DNA of 64,000 nt from Torymus aiolomorphi. Its lineage: Eukaryota; Arthropoda; Insecta; Hymenoptera; Torymidae. Of the stretch, positions 44,845 through 56,025 are shown piece after piece. The notes beneath the pieces were generated by a model, which was not told the DNA's origin, searched no databases, and was given only the letters and a program-made list of their open reading frames with translations. The stretch is taken from NCBI GenBank assembly GCA_036365515.1, contig CM070873.1, forward strand, positions 192,998,604-193,062,603, read 5' to 3'. The position numbers and the translations under genes are program-made. Every line of letters begins with the position of its first letter. The first letter of the stretch is position 1.

Positions 44845-45363
44845 ATGGACTACGCAGTGGATATGCAGGGCTTTAAAAAGCCCGGCAATGATTTCGTTCT
44901 GAAAGAGTTGGCTTTCGTGTCTCTCATCGATGACGATGAGCCAGTAGTGCACCTCTTCAAGCCACCATTTCCTTGGCGAAGACTAACAGACAAATACAAA
45001 CGTGAAAATTTGTGGTTAGAACTTTGCTATCATGGACTATCGTGGAATGACGGTGATTACGATTATACTGAAATTGGAAAAATTCTTCAAGATGCATTCA
45101 AAGATGCTAACAGAATTTTCGTGATTGGTGAGATAAAAAAGTTGTGGTTAGAACGTTTTAATTTTAATGTTATCGATATCAATGAAATGAACTATCCATC
45201 TTTCGACTATCCAAGATCAGTGACTATATGTACTCACCACAATGGAGCGTGCAAAACTACTTGTGCCCTGTACAACGTAAAGCGCATGAAGCAATTTTAC
45301 CTCAACGATTCAAACATGGAGTGGAAAGACATCATGGAATGGGAAGATATTGATGAAGAATAA
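44845..45363 (+). CDS. DVQGF-type conserved Polinton protein, intronless paralogue
   Basis: Intact 172-residue protein, MDYAVDMQGFKKPGNDFVLKE at the N terminus, with HLFKPPFPWRRL, WLELCYHGLSW, IFVIGEIKKLWLERF, YPSFDYP and a C-terminal CTHHNGACKTTCALYNVKRMK, parallel to the spliced gene at 32658-33238. The acidic tail (MEWEDIDEE) is unique to this copy. A TATA box (GTATATAAGC, about 44801-44810) precedes it. The function is unknown; a nuclease-like fold is possible. Confidence 0.7.
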   Translation: MDYAVDMQGFKKPGNDFVLKELAFVSLIDDDEPVVHLFKPPFPWRRLTDKYKRENLWLELCYHGLSWNDGDYDYTEIGKILQDAFKDANRIFVIGEIKKLWLERFNFNVIDINEMNYPSFDYPRSVTICTHHNGACKTTCALYNVKRMKQFYLNDSNMEWKDIMEWEDIDEE

Positions 45364-45470
45364 AAAATTTTTAAGGGCAATGGAGGGGTTGATAAACAGG
45401 TAGAACACCTCACAGGATAGGAGCGAGGTGGGGCTCCTATCCCCTTAAAAAATTTTTTTATTCAGTAGAC
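45364..45470. terminator. Large nested hairpin after the DVQGF gene
   Basis: An outer inverted pair (AAAAAATTTTTAAGGG with CCCTTAAAAAATTTTTT) encloses an inner one, GGATAGGAGC (45415-45424) with GCTCCTATCC (45433-45442). It lies between two plus-strand genes, so it may mark an mRNA 3' end or a structured DNA site near the element end. Confidence 0.4.
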
Positions 45471-45546
45471 CAGTAGATGGCGCTCGCAAGCAATCGAGGT
45501 CTTATATAAGCATGTTGCAGTCGTTAGAGACTTTCATTCCCTCATA

Positions 45547-45696
45547 ATGGGTCAAACCAACAGCTCGACCGTTGCTCCCGAGCAACAGCGACTCATACAG
45601 AACGATTCAAAACAGTCGCAGTGGAAAAAATATTCAGAAAAAATTTCCACAAACACGTATTCTTTGCCCGAGCAAAAGGGTTATAAAAAGTTTTAA
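45547..45696 (+). CDS. 49-aa protein with N-myristoylation signal
   Basis: The ORF begins MGQTNSSTVAPEQQ: Gly2 and Ser6 fit the N-myristoyltransferase consensus MGxxxS. The rest is polar, with Gln-rich, Lys and Tyr residues (QWKKYSEKIS, QKGYKKF at the C terminus). A TATA box (TTATATAAGC, about 45501-45510) lies some 40 nt upstream. I infer a small membrane-attached structural or accessory protein. No family was recognised. Confidence 0.6.
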   Translation: MGQTNSSTVAPEQQRLIQNDSKQSQWKKYSEKISTNTYSLPEQKGYKKF

Positions 45697-45774
45697 ATGG
45701 TTGCATAATAGTTTTTAATGGTTATAGTAGATAAGAACCGCTGGCCGAGAGCAGCAGCTGACAAGCAGCAGGCC

Positions 45775-46112
45775 GCCGACCGCTGCCTGTTTGCAGTAGC
45801 AGGCTGGCCGCTCACCGCTCGCCGCTCGCCGCCCGCCGCTGACCGCCCGCCGCTGCGCAGCCGATGTGCGCAGTCGTCCGGTCGCTGTCACCCGCCGCGT
45901 CGATTCTAGATCGAGCATAGGTTATCGACTCCTGGTGCATCTGACCCCCCCCTCCCCCCTCTCCCCCCAAAACCCTTGGCCGGTTCTGGAGCAGCACCTG
46001 ATTTGGGTTAATGGCCCCCCGTGCAGTTACGGGTGCTCCAGAAACCCTAGGCCGGTTCTGGAGCAACAGGTCACGACCTGAATTGGTCCAGAATCGGCAT
46101 AGCTTATCTACT
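45775..46112. repeat. Polinton right terminal inverted repeat
   Basis: Inverse of 28098-28435, ending ATCGGCATAGCTTATCTACT. The outer about 270 bp match closely; the inner GC-rich edge is more diverged. Confidence 0.9.
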
Positions 46113-46345
46113 GAAGCAAGTTACCAAAATAGGGCCATTTTTTCTTTATAGCTTCAAGAATAATCTTTTTAGGTAAATTAGAAAAAAGAGATACTACGTC
46201 AAAAGAAACACAACGGTAATTATACGGGATATGAAAGTTGTCTAGCAGTTTTTTAAGCTCTGTGCTATTTTTAATGTAAGATTTTGGTTTCGGTACAAAT
46301 TTTGTAAAAAATGTTATCAGACTTTTATCTAGATTATAAGTCGGG
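46113..46345 (-). pseudogene. Penelope-like RT, 5' part beyond the Polinton
   Basis: Read on the minus strand it encodes 'KPKSYIKNSTELKKLL' and CVSFDVVSLFSNLPKK, the first catalytic Asp block of Penelope RT, and stays open to the GAAGCA duplication, where it continues in phase with the segment ending at 28097. It breaks at about 46345 against another Penelope copy in opposite orientation. Confidence 0.85.
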
Positions 46346-46349
46346 CTGT

Positions 46350-47298
46350 TTATAGCGAAAAGAAAGGAGTATTTGAATGCGATAACTCATTTAAATATGT
46401 AAACAGTAACCTCGATAATACTAATATTCCAAGAGCATATGGCTTAGTTAAAGTCCACAAGAAAGAATTACCGGTTAGAATTATCGTAAAATTTTTTTAT
46501 TATTCTCTTCTAGTTCATAAGTAAATTTTAAATGTATGTCATAAGCAATTAATTTTTTAGATATGATATTAATTAGAACTGATAATAAAATTTTGACAAA
46601 TTGGTACCAAAAACCGACATCATCGGAACGTGTAATCAATTATTTTTCAAATCACCCAACACAGCAAAAAAAGAATATTATTTTTAACCTAGTTGATAGG
46701 GCGTTTTTACTCTCAGATTCTAATTTTCACTTAGACAATAAACTCATAAAGAAGATTTTACGTAACAATGATTATCCTATGTGATTTATAGAAAAACATA
46801 TCGAAATTAGATTTAAAAAACTTAAGTATGGTTATACATATAATACACCCCAAAATTGCTATGAAAAATTACCAAAATTGTCTTTACCGTTTACCAAAGA
46901 TTTTAATAGTCTATCTAATATGTTAAAATCTTATAACATTTGTACAATCCCCTTATTGAATAAAAGTTTGTCTTCGATCATTCGGTTAGGCAAAGACATA
47001 ACCAAAAAATTGGATCGTACTAATATGGTGTATAAATTTGATTGCCTAAATTGCTCTGCTACATACATACAAGAAACTAAAAGATCGTTACACACACGCA
47101 TTAATGAACATAAAATAAACAAAAATAAAGAGTCTGTTGTCAGTACACATCGATTAGAAAACAAACATGAGCTCGATTGGGAAAATACATCCATTTTAGA
47201 TTTTGAAAGCAATTACAAAAAAAGACTGATTTCCGAAATGATCTATATAAAAAGAAATCAAAATAGTATTAATAAAAAGGAAGATATCCAAAGACTAA
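46350..47298 (+). pseudogene. Second Penelope-like copy, RT and GIY-YIG, rearranged
   Basis: The plus strand encodes IPRAYGLVKVHKKELPVRII, then an inverted patch of about 60-80 bp (46495-46560), then NWYQKPTSSERV and, after a stop at 46782-46784, YKFDCLNCSATYIQETKRSL, the GIY-YIG region. The central RT palm is missing. The last codons are cut by the 5.8-kb transposon at 47299; they resume at 53056 and reach a stop within 15 codons. Confidence 0.8.
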
Positions 47299-47539
47299 CA
47301 AGGAAGGTACCCCAAGTGTAAGTCGCCGATTTGGACGATATTGCAATATGTTGTACATTAAAAATAAGTACAAAAAATAGTACATTAAAAAATAAGAGAC
47401 ACGTATTTTTTTTTACGTGCTGATAGACACTTTAAGGGGGTGAAATCAAAAGTTTTTTTCAAATATTTCAAAAACGAATAAAACTAGCTTAATGAAACCA
47501 ACGCCAAAAGTTGTAGAATAAAAAAGTCTTCAAAATAGC

Positions 47540-48420
47540 TTAACTTTCAATTTTAAGGGTAGCAACCCTTATTTTTTTTTTCAAGAAAACTAAGCTTTTT
47601 TCATCAATTTTCAGCTATAAAAATTACAATAAATTATATATCACCTCAAAACTGATTCCATTTAAAAGAAAATTAAAAAATAAAGTTGACCTGTCTCGTG
47701 GTTTTGGCCGAAATTATTTTTTAGGGGGTAACTACCCCTTATTTATATTTTGTTCATTATTTCAGAAATAAATAAAGATACCTTAATAAAACCAACGCTA
47801 AAAATTTTAAAATAGGAAAGGCTTCAAAACAGCATTACTTTCAATTTTAAGAGTAGCAACCCCTATTTTTTTTTTCAAGAAAACTAAGCTTTTTTCATCA
47901 ATTTTCAGCTATAAAAATTACAATAAATGATATATCGCCTCAAAACTGATTCCGTTTAAAAGAAAATTAAAAAATAAAGTTGACCTGTCTCGTGGTTTTG
48001 GCCAAAATTATTTTTTAGGGGTAACTACCCCTTATTTATTTTTTGTTCATTATTTCAGAAATAAATAAAGATACCTTAATAAAACCAACGCTAAAAATTT
48101 TAAATAAGAAAGGCTTCAAAACAGCATTATTTTCAATTTTAAGGGGAGCAACCTCTATTTTTTTTTTCAAGAAAACTAAGCTTTTTTCATCAATTTTCAG
48201 CTATAAAAATTATAATAAATTATATATCGCCTTAAAACTGATTCCATTTAAAAAAAAATTAAAAAAATAAAGTTGGCCTGTCCCGTGGTTTTAACCAAAA
48301 TTATTTTTTAGGGGGTAATTACCTTAATAAAACTAACGCTAAAAATCTTAAAATTAAAAAGGCCACACATCTGTATCACTTTCAATTTTAAGGGTAGGAA
48401 CCCCTATTTTTCTCTTTTTA
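47540..48420. repeat. Tandem 290-bp units in left arm
   Basis: About three copies, starting near 47540, 47835 and 48125; inverse copies lie at about 52150-52870. Confidence 0.75.
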
Positions 48421-48745
48421 AGGAAATTAAGAGACTTTATTGACTTCAATGGTGAAACTTATCGATTTTTATCGACTTCTACTAACTTTTTCTAGCAGGG
48501 AGGGTAAATGTGTTTATTATTTTTTTCTGAAAAAATTGCGTAAATAATCAAAATTTAGTGAGATTAATTTTTTTTCAAAAAAATAATAAAAATTAAAGTT
48601 ATGTGTTGCAGAAAAATACAAAATGAAAAGATAACTAATGTAAATATGGTTTTTGTTTTAACAACACAAGTTTTATTGTTACTATTACTACAAAAAATTT
48701 AAAGTATTCTCAAAAAAGTAATTGTTTGTCGAATAGCTCGAGGCA

Positions 48746-50432
48746 TTACGGATTGTAAGTTGTACAATAATGATATTCTTCAAAAAAGTGTTTTAAGCAT
48801 AAAGATTTTTTACACCACGAACATCTCACAATTGCAACATTATTACAACCATTGATCTCACAATGCGTTGCACAGGAATCTCCGAAACTGAAACTTACGG
48901 GGTCATCGAAATCTCCTGGTCGATTCACAAGATACCCACTTTTATACCACGAATATTTAAATAGATTTTCATATCGTGGAGATGAAAATTGGTTATGAAC
49001 CAAAGACTGTAATTTAATTATATTATTTCTCAAATGTAAATTTAAGTCTTCGTCTATGAGCAAAACATGGTCTGAAAAATGTTTAACATAGTTCTTCCAT
49101 GTGCGGAATCCATATACATCTAACGGCTGTATCTTTCCAGTCGTTCCTGTAGGTATCATTTTAGGATGTAGTGTTGTCGTGTGGCGTAACTTCCTGAACA
49201 ATCATTGGACAATGACCACTCCACGAATCAATTAACAGCATGCTTCTAGATCCAACTTGAGGAAAATATACCTCTTTTAACCACGCCTTAAAGAGTTCTA
49301 CAAATTTTGATTTTATTTAAATGTGTCTTCCGAAATAATTAACGTTTTATTTTTAGAAATTAATAGAACGTGATTTTACCTGAATTAAGTTTTCCAGATG
49401 TCGAGGATGTAACATATACGTTTGTAGGCACAAACAAATTTTGTGAGACAATTGGTCCAAATTCTCCACTTCGTTCCTTTAATACTAAAAATAATGGTGA
49501 TAGTAACTTTCCTGTGGCTGAAATTGTCGGCTGTACAGTATAGCTATGAGTTGTTGATGTGACCGACTGTACAAGGGACTGTAATTTCTTTTCTCCTTCA
49601 AAAGGAAGAGATCGACCAGAATGCATTTCGAACTGAAAACCAGACTGGTCTGAATTATATGTATTGTCAGCGCCTATTTGATTAATCAATTGTTTGACTT
49701 CTGTTACGAATTCTACTTCTTTTTTATGCAAATCATTTCTATTTTCTATACTTTTTTTTGTGATAAATTTGTTAATTTTTCGAGAAACAATTCTATGGGT
49801 GTTTTTAAATTTTGAAAGTCAATGTTTTGAAGCTGTAAATCTTACGTCCTCATTTCCGATTAATTTTCGTGCTTGTAGAGCCCATCTTCTTAAATCGTTG
49901 TCATGAATTATTAATCCAGCTTCAGTAGCAGCTTTAAAATTTTCTAGTGTGAAATCGCAAATTCTTGCAATTTTTTCTCGGTAAGTTCCACCTTGATTAA
50001 TTTGGTGAGCCCAGCGATGTAACTGTGTTTCAGAACTGACTTTCCTGAATCTATTTTGAACTGTTTTAAGCGATAAATTCTTTTTTGTTTTTCCACTTCT
50101 CCAATATTCTACAGCCCTTTTTTGTATTCAAAACTCAATGGTTCTTCATGTCCCGTACATTGATCCGTAGGTAATTCAGGATAGTAAGGAAGTGTATGTA
50201 AATCAACATCTTCCACAATACGTGCATCTGTTTCTTTATATTCTTCTTGAAAATCCAACGATTTTTCCATTATAACATCTATGCTATTAGACGATTCCAT
50301 TAAATCTAACAGTATCATTTGGAAATGGTCTTTTATTTCTATTTCTTTAATATTATAAGGGCTATCTTCAATATCAAGTGTTTGGAAATAGGCAAGCAGC
50401 AAATTAATAACATTCAGAGGATTCATTTTCAT
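48746..50432 (-). pseudogene. CENP-B/pogo-like DDE transposase (5.8-kb element)
   Basis: The start is taken at MKMNPLNVINLLLAYFQTL (50432). Open pieces are 50432-50109, 49731-49360 and 49201-48746, joined by an intron (GTAAAA donor near 49380) and broken by stops. Motifs are YNSDQSGFQFEMHSGRSLPF (first Asp), a GHCP-type block around 49200-49215, PTGTTGKIQPLDVYGFRTWK, matching the DDE_1 'QPxD' region, and a C-terminal cysteine cluster CEINGCNNVAIVRCSWCKKS with a following His/Cys. The HTH region is readable as ASANWLLKFKK-like residues in the sister copy. Confidence 0.7.
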
Positions 50433-50504
50433 TTTGAGTGCTAAAATAATCAAACATTTATAAGAATAATTGCATACAGAAATAGTATCTTTACAACACA
50501 CATA

Positions 50505-52140
50505 TATAGAATGCTGAAAATAAAAACATTTTTTTAATTTGTATGCGTCACCCCTCTAAACGTTACATTACTATGTTGCGAGAACATAGCTATTTCTCAA
50601 TGAGTAAGCTTTGTACGTTGTACGTTGTACGCTTTTACTGATGTACGCCATCATGCGACCAATGTATTTTTACCGGGAAATATTTGTTTAAATATTAAAA
50701 AAATACCATATTTTCACAAGATAATAATGTTGCATTTAAAAAGGCGACACATACAAATAAAACAAATATTTATACTTTGGGCCATCCTGTTAAGAATCTA
50801 TTAAGAATATCGTATCTGTATATTTCTTTACTAAAGCACTTGATTAAAATGTAAAGAAGGTAATCTCGAGTTTTTTTTTAAATTTGTAAACAGTAATCGA
50901 TAAGATGTATTGCACAATGCCTGTTAATTTAGATTTATTAAAATTAAGATTTAGTTATTTAAAATTATTATTTGTATGTAAAATTTATTATTTGTAAAAC
51001 ATCTAATAGTAAAGGAGCCGTATACAATTTTGGCTAAAAATTGAATCAAGAGTCTATAATTTTGTTAATAACAGAAAGTAAACAATACAGTATACACAAT
51101 AAAGTATATTTTGATACATTTTTTAATTTTCGTAAAAATATTAAAAATACTTTCTGCACTTATAAATCATGATTTTTTAAATCTTTAAAATTAAAGAAAA
51201 ATCAATTTAAACTATTTGTGCTCTATAACGTCAAATGTATCTCCAAAAAATGTAACAATGTACGAAATTGCATACTTTCTAATATGTTCATTAAAAATAA
51301 CGCAAAATATAATTTTGAAAAGCTGTTATAATTTTATTAAAGCCTATAGACAGATACGAAATTCTTACAATTAATGCATTAGATCTGATATATAAATAGA
51401 CATTTACCTGTAGTTTTGTAGTGCTGCTGACATTAAAAAAATGAATTGATGCAATATTACAGCCACAATATTGTAGAAATAACCACTTTCACAAAACAAC
51501 ACTGCACGACTGGAACTCTACCGATTTATAAATACAATGTTTGCCAGCAATATATGAAACTACGAGTTAAATCACCAATCTACAAATATCCGCCTCATAA
51601 TAACATAAAAATAACATATTATTTTCTCATTCACAATCAGCGATTACTCTTATTTACTGCATAAAAATCACTTACATCCACGTACACACACGCACACACA
51701 CGTTAATTTTTTTTTAATGCTTTATTTATCACGTATCAAAACGGTACGATTGCCTTTGACGAAGTATTTATAATAATACATAAAATATAATAAAGGGAAG
51801 TAAGAACATAATGAACTTCCGGGGATGATTTGCACCCCTTTAAAATGTATTATTCACAGATAAAAAATATAAATATTTTTCGTTTTTTGGTTCACTACAG
51901 CATATAAAAGTTTAAATAAACATGTTACTTTACTTGTGGAATTCAAGTCAAAATTAGTTTTTCGAAAAAGCTTTACAATAATCCATTTAAACAAGTAGTT
52001 TAACCAAACTAATTTTGCAAAATTAATGATAAATTAGTATTTCGTATTGCCCGAAAGCGCTAAAATTACATAGCGTTTGTCTGTGTTATTGGTCAAAATT
52101 TTATGGTCAATCTTTTCAATGGAATGGTTTTTAAAGAGAT
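50505..52140. other. Interior of the 5.8-kb transposon, no gene seen
   Basis: AT-rich sequence upstream of the transposase gene, with a short CA run at about 51680-51700. It probably contains the promoter; no motif could be assigned. Confidence 0.4.
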
Positions 52141-53299
52141 ATATTTTAATTTTTATAGCTGAAAATTGATAAAAAACTTAATTTCCTTTAAAAAAAATAG
52201 GGGTTGCTACCCTTAAAATTGAAAGTTATGCAGATTTATGGCCTTTTTAATTTTAAGATTTTTAGCGTTAGTTTTATTAAGGTATCTTTATTTATTTCTG
52301 AAATAATGAACAAAATAAAAATAAGGGGTAGTTACCCCTGAAAAATAATTTTGGCCAAAACCACGAGACAGGTCAACTTTATTTTTTAATTTTCTTTTAA
52401 ATGAAATCTGTTTTAAGGCGATATATAATTTATTGTAATTTTTATAGCTGAAAAATGATGAAAAAAGCTTAGTTGTCTTGAAAAAAAAAATAGGGGTTGC
52501 TACCCTTAAAATTGAAAATAATGCTGTGTTGAAGCCTTTCTTATTTTAAAATTTTTAGCGTTCGTTTTATTAAGATGTCTTTATTTATTTCTGAAATAAT
52601 GAACAAAATATAAATAAGGGGTAGTTACCCCCTAAAAAATAATTTTGGCCAAAACCACGAGACAGGTCAACTTTATTTTTTAAGTTTCTTTTAAATGAAA
52701 TCTGTTTTGAGGCGATATATAATTTATTGTAATTTTTATAGCTGAAAATTGATGAGAAAAGCTTAGTTTTCTTGAAAAAAAAAATAGGGGTTGCTACCCT
52801 TAAAATTGAAAGTAATGCTGTTTTGAAGGCTTTTTTATTCTACAACTTTTGGCGTCGGTTTCATTAAACTAGCTTTATTCGTTTTTGAAATATTTGAAAA
52901 AACTGTTTTTGAGGGTGAACTTTAGGGGTAGATTTCACCCCCTTAAAGTGTCTATCAGCACGTAAAAAAAAATACGTGTCTCTTATTTTTTAATGTACTA
53001 CAACATATTGCAATATCGTCCAAATCGGCGACTTACACTTGGGGTACCTTCCTTGTAAGTACAATGTATTTTCCTATTATTAACGAACTTGATGCTGTAT
53101 AACTCTTTATGTAAACATTGTCCAGCGTATATAAATACAGTGTACGTGTTATTATTTTCAGTCGAGAATAACATCTGATCGACGTATGATATATACGTTT
53201 ATAATTTCGGTAATTTTGATTTTTGTATTTACACTTTGTGGTTTAATTGTCTTTAAAAAAAAGTTTTATATGTTAATTTATTTCTGTGTTTTGAATAAA

Positions 53300-53342
53300 G
53301 GCCTGATGAGGTTGGCGTACTAAGCCAACGAAACGTTGCCAT
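53300..53342 (+). ncRNA. Hammerhead-ribozyme-like motif (second Penelope copy)
   Basis: CTGATGA (53303-53309), stem GTTGGC/GCCAAC, GAAA (53330-53333) and CGTTGCC. The stem II sequence is unrelated to the other two copies, but the core and spacing are the same, which supports an RNA structure over a shared repeat. Confidence 0.65.
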
Positions 53343-53924
53343 AAAGAAATAAGATCATTTCATTTTGCCTCCAAAGGTCGTCCTCAACTATTTAATATAA
53401 ACCGAATAGATCAGGCTAGCATATGCAAAAAAGATTATTGCATGCTCAGCGCCTTTGATCGTTCGAGCAATTTGAAATTTGAATTTGTTTGGTCCGAACG
53501 TTCCCCTTCCTGCACTCTTCCTTTTCCACCACTTATTATTAAATTTCGCACTTAAGTAAAGGGTATAAATAGCGGTAAAAGTTTCTACCTCTCTCAATCA
53601 GTTCGAGAACGTAATGATGGAAAGGTGAGAAATTTTCCTTTTAACAAAATATCTATTAATCATTTTAAAGTCTTAACAAACTTCGATGTTTTAATTACTA
53701 TTTATTAATATTTTTTTAACTTCAACAAAATGCAATGTATTAATTATTAATTACTTTTAAAATTTTAACATACATTTTATTTATTAATTACTTTTAAGCT
53801 CATAACGAGGAAAAAAAACTTCCAGTGCGAAAAATCTATCTGACCTGGCACTGTTGGCCATCAATCTCTCTAACGAAATTGATAAAGACACAATAATGGG
53901 TTGATTAACAATTTTTTTAACAAG

Positions 53925-54944
53925 TATAACGAGGTTCCGAGATAAAATACGGAGAAGATAAGTATCTCGGTCCTCCGTATTCTATCGAACCCGTTAGGCT
54001 CTCGTTCCCGCGAATTCGTGTATCTCGAGCGTGTGTTGACATCGCTCGGACGATGTATTTGCGTTAGCTACGCGCGGGGCAGGCGCGACTTTGACCGTTG
54101 CAAAGTCGCGCAGGATTCATTTTTGAATCAGATTCTCTCGAGCTGTCAAACCGCGCGTACGCGAGTAATTTTGATCGTCCGTGAAGAAAACGGTATCGTG
54201 CGTCCTCACCGGTGCAGCGCAGCGCCAGTCCACGTACCGACCACGAAGAGCAGCGCACGTGAGCAATCCGAGCCACTCCTGGGGTCCGAAGCGTCTGTAG
54301 GTGAACGCTGGACGTTAAGACTCGGCCTGAACACTCCGAAGTCGACCGGAGGATAAGGCCTGACGCAGGAGCGGATTCGTGAGCGAGCGACGAGGGGAGT
54401 GCACTCCCCTCCCGGTAAGACTCTTCGAGTATTTTCCGCGCAGCGTTTTATTTGTATTTTCGGCTCGCTGCGACGAGCGGCCGGTGTTGCGTTCACCGGC
54501 CCAGCGAGAATAAATACATTGATCCGCCCGCGCCGTCAGCGGATCACGTCTTCTTGTCGGCGCGCAACGCGACGCGTTTATGTTGTAATAATTTAAGAAT
54601 AGACCTTGTTATTGTTCTGTGAAGTAATTGAGGCTATTCTTCATTTATCGACCTTAACCTAACCTTCTCCCGGATACCGCCGCCTCCGCGGGAAGACGAC
54701 TCCGCCGGTCGTTTTCATAGCTGAACTTAGCGGCCGCGCGTTTGACTCTTTGAGCGCGCGTATTTTACTCAGCGATCCATTTAGTTGGAAAGCGAAGTTC
54801 GTGCGCGATCTTCGCGTTGTTTTCAGGATTACAGAAGCAGATCCCCGGGCAAGTCATTTTAGTTTGACACCCGCGGCACCGTGTTCTAGGGCATCGCTGG
54901 CCTGTGGCTTTTCGGGATTTTTCCCCAGCAGCCATCCTGTTACA
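53925..54944 (+). mobile_element. Solo LTR (1020 bp), CAAG target duplication
   Basis: It begins TATAACGAGG and ends CCTGTTACA, flanked by CAAG (53921-53924, 54945-54948). The uninterrupted target is seen in the inverted copy at about 26385-26420. GC content is much higher than in the surroundings. The start would be TGTAAC if one base had not changed. It is probably an LTR retrotransposon remnant. Short open frames inside are not genes. Confidence 0.85.
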
Positions 54945-55037
54945 CAAGGTCAGTTAATAAAACATACGAATTGGTTCTCTTAATGAGCATCTGTACAATA
55001 AAAATGTATAACAAAAATGTTTTCCTATATTTTTATA

Positions 55038-55080
55038 GCCCTGATGAGGACGTTAAATAAAAACGTCGAAACGTCGGCAA
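55038..55080 (+). ncRNA. Hammerhead-ribozyme-like motif (right Penelope end)
   Basis: CTGATGA (55041-55047), stem GACGTT/AACGTC fully paired, GAAA (55068-55071), then CGTCGGC. It is the best-paired of the three copies. Confidence 0.7.
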
Positions 55081-55346
55081 TAAATAATTGCAACGAAACT
55101 TGGTTCGTTTTGATCATAGATTTCAAACTAAACTAATACCTCCACCACGAACGTTCGAGACTTCTACTTTCATATAATTCTAAAATATCAGCGCGATATT
55201 GTCTCAATATTCCAATGTTATACATCCTATTGATATATCACAGAAGCATTTCTGCAATATTTCTACTCTTCCGTAATATTGCTGTGACATTGAAATACTC
55301 ATGCAATATTTCAGGAATATTATACCTTATGTGAGAGCTGTACCCA

Positions 55347-56025
55347 AAACTGGTCAAAAATTTTTTTAAAAGCACAACTTTCGCGAGCGTTTTTTCTAGT
55401 TTATTATGGCACATAATATGTTAAAATAATCGTGTACAATTAAAAATGTCTTTGTGAGACCTTTTTTTAAAGCAAACTGCAAAAAAGCCTTTGTCTTAAA
55501 ACCTCAGAAGGTCCCACATAATTTTTCAAAAAAGAAATGAAAACTAGAAAGAAAAAGCTTTAATGTGCTTTTTTGAAAATTAGAAAATGTTGACTCCTTC
55601 AAAAGTTATAGCAGTTTAAAGTTAAACGTCGAAAAAGCATAAAAATTGACAAAACGCCGAAAACCGGCTGCTCCGACTCAGAGAACGTTTTTATGCCTTT
55701 TCGACGTTTAACTTTCAACTGCTATAACTTTTGAAGGAGTCAACATTTTTTAATTTTCAGAAAAGGAAATTAAAGCTCTTTTCTTCTAGTTTTCATTCCT
55801 TTTTTGAAAAATGATGTAAGCCCTTCTTGGGCCAAATGGCTGAGGTTTATAGACAAAGGCTTTATTGTCATTCTCTTAAAAATTTCAATCTATAGAAAAA
55901 AGGTGTCATAAAGACATTTTTAATTGTGCACAATTATTTCACATATTATGTGACACCAGAAACCAGAAAAAAACGCGCGGAAAAGGGTGCCTTCAAAAAC
56001 ATTTTTGACCAGTTTTGGATACGTC
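55347..56025. mobile_element. Foldback element flanking the 7.2-kb transposon
   Basis: The arms 55347-55665 and about 55690-56020 are inverse, beginning CCAAAACTGGTCAAAAA; a short GC-rich centre (CCGAAAACCGGCTGC) lies at about 55660-55685. No gene is present. The 7.2-kb transposon inserted at or next to its right end. Confidence 0.7.

Larger units (their letters stand above)
47299..53055. mobile_element. 5.8-kb DNA transposon, CENP-B/pogo-like, TAA duplication
   Basis: The ends CAAGGAAGGTACCCCAAGTG and the inverse are flanked by TAA (47296-47298 and 53056-53058). Inverted arms of about 1 kb each contain tandem units of about 290 bp with 'aggggttgctacccttaaaa' and 'gttgacctgtctcgtggttt'. The interior has a minus-strand transposase gene. 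Excision restores the end of the Penelope reading frame. It is related to the 7.2-kb element at 56029. Confidence 0.85.
53395..55140 (+). repeat. Right inverted Penelope end
   Basis: Inverse of 26209-26848 with one 1-kb solo LTR inserted and a small indel around 53508-53580. Contains the hammerhead-like motif at 55038-55080. Confidence 0.8.

Noticed and set aside
54018..54983. Host gene in the GC-rich segment
   Set aside because: The segment is bounded exactly by a CAAG duplication and absent from the inverted copy, so it is a solo LTR; the small frames have no motif.
55005..55135. Coding sequence across the hammerhead-like region
   Set aside because: No frame is conserved between the two inverted copies, whereas the ribozyme core is.
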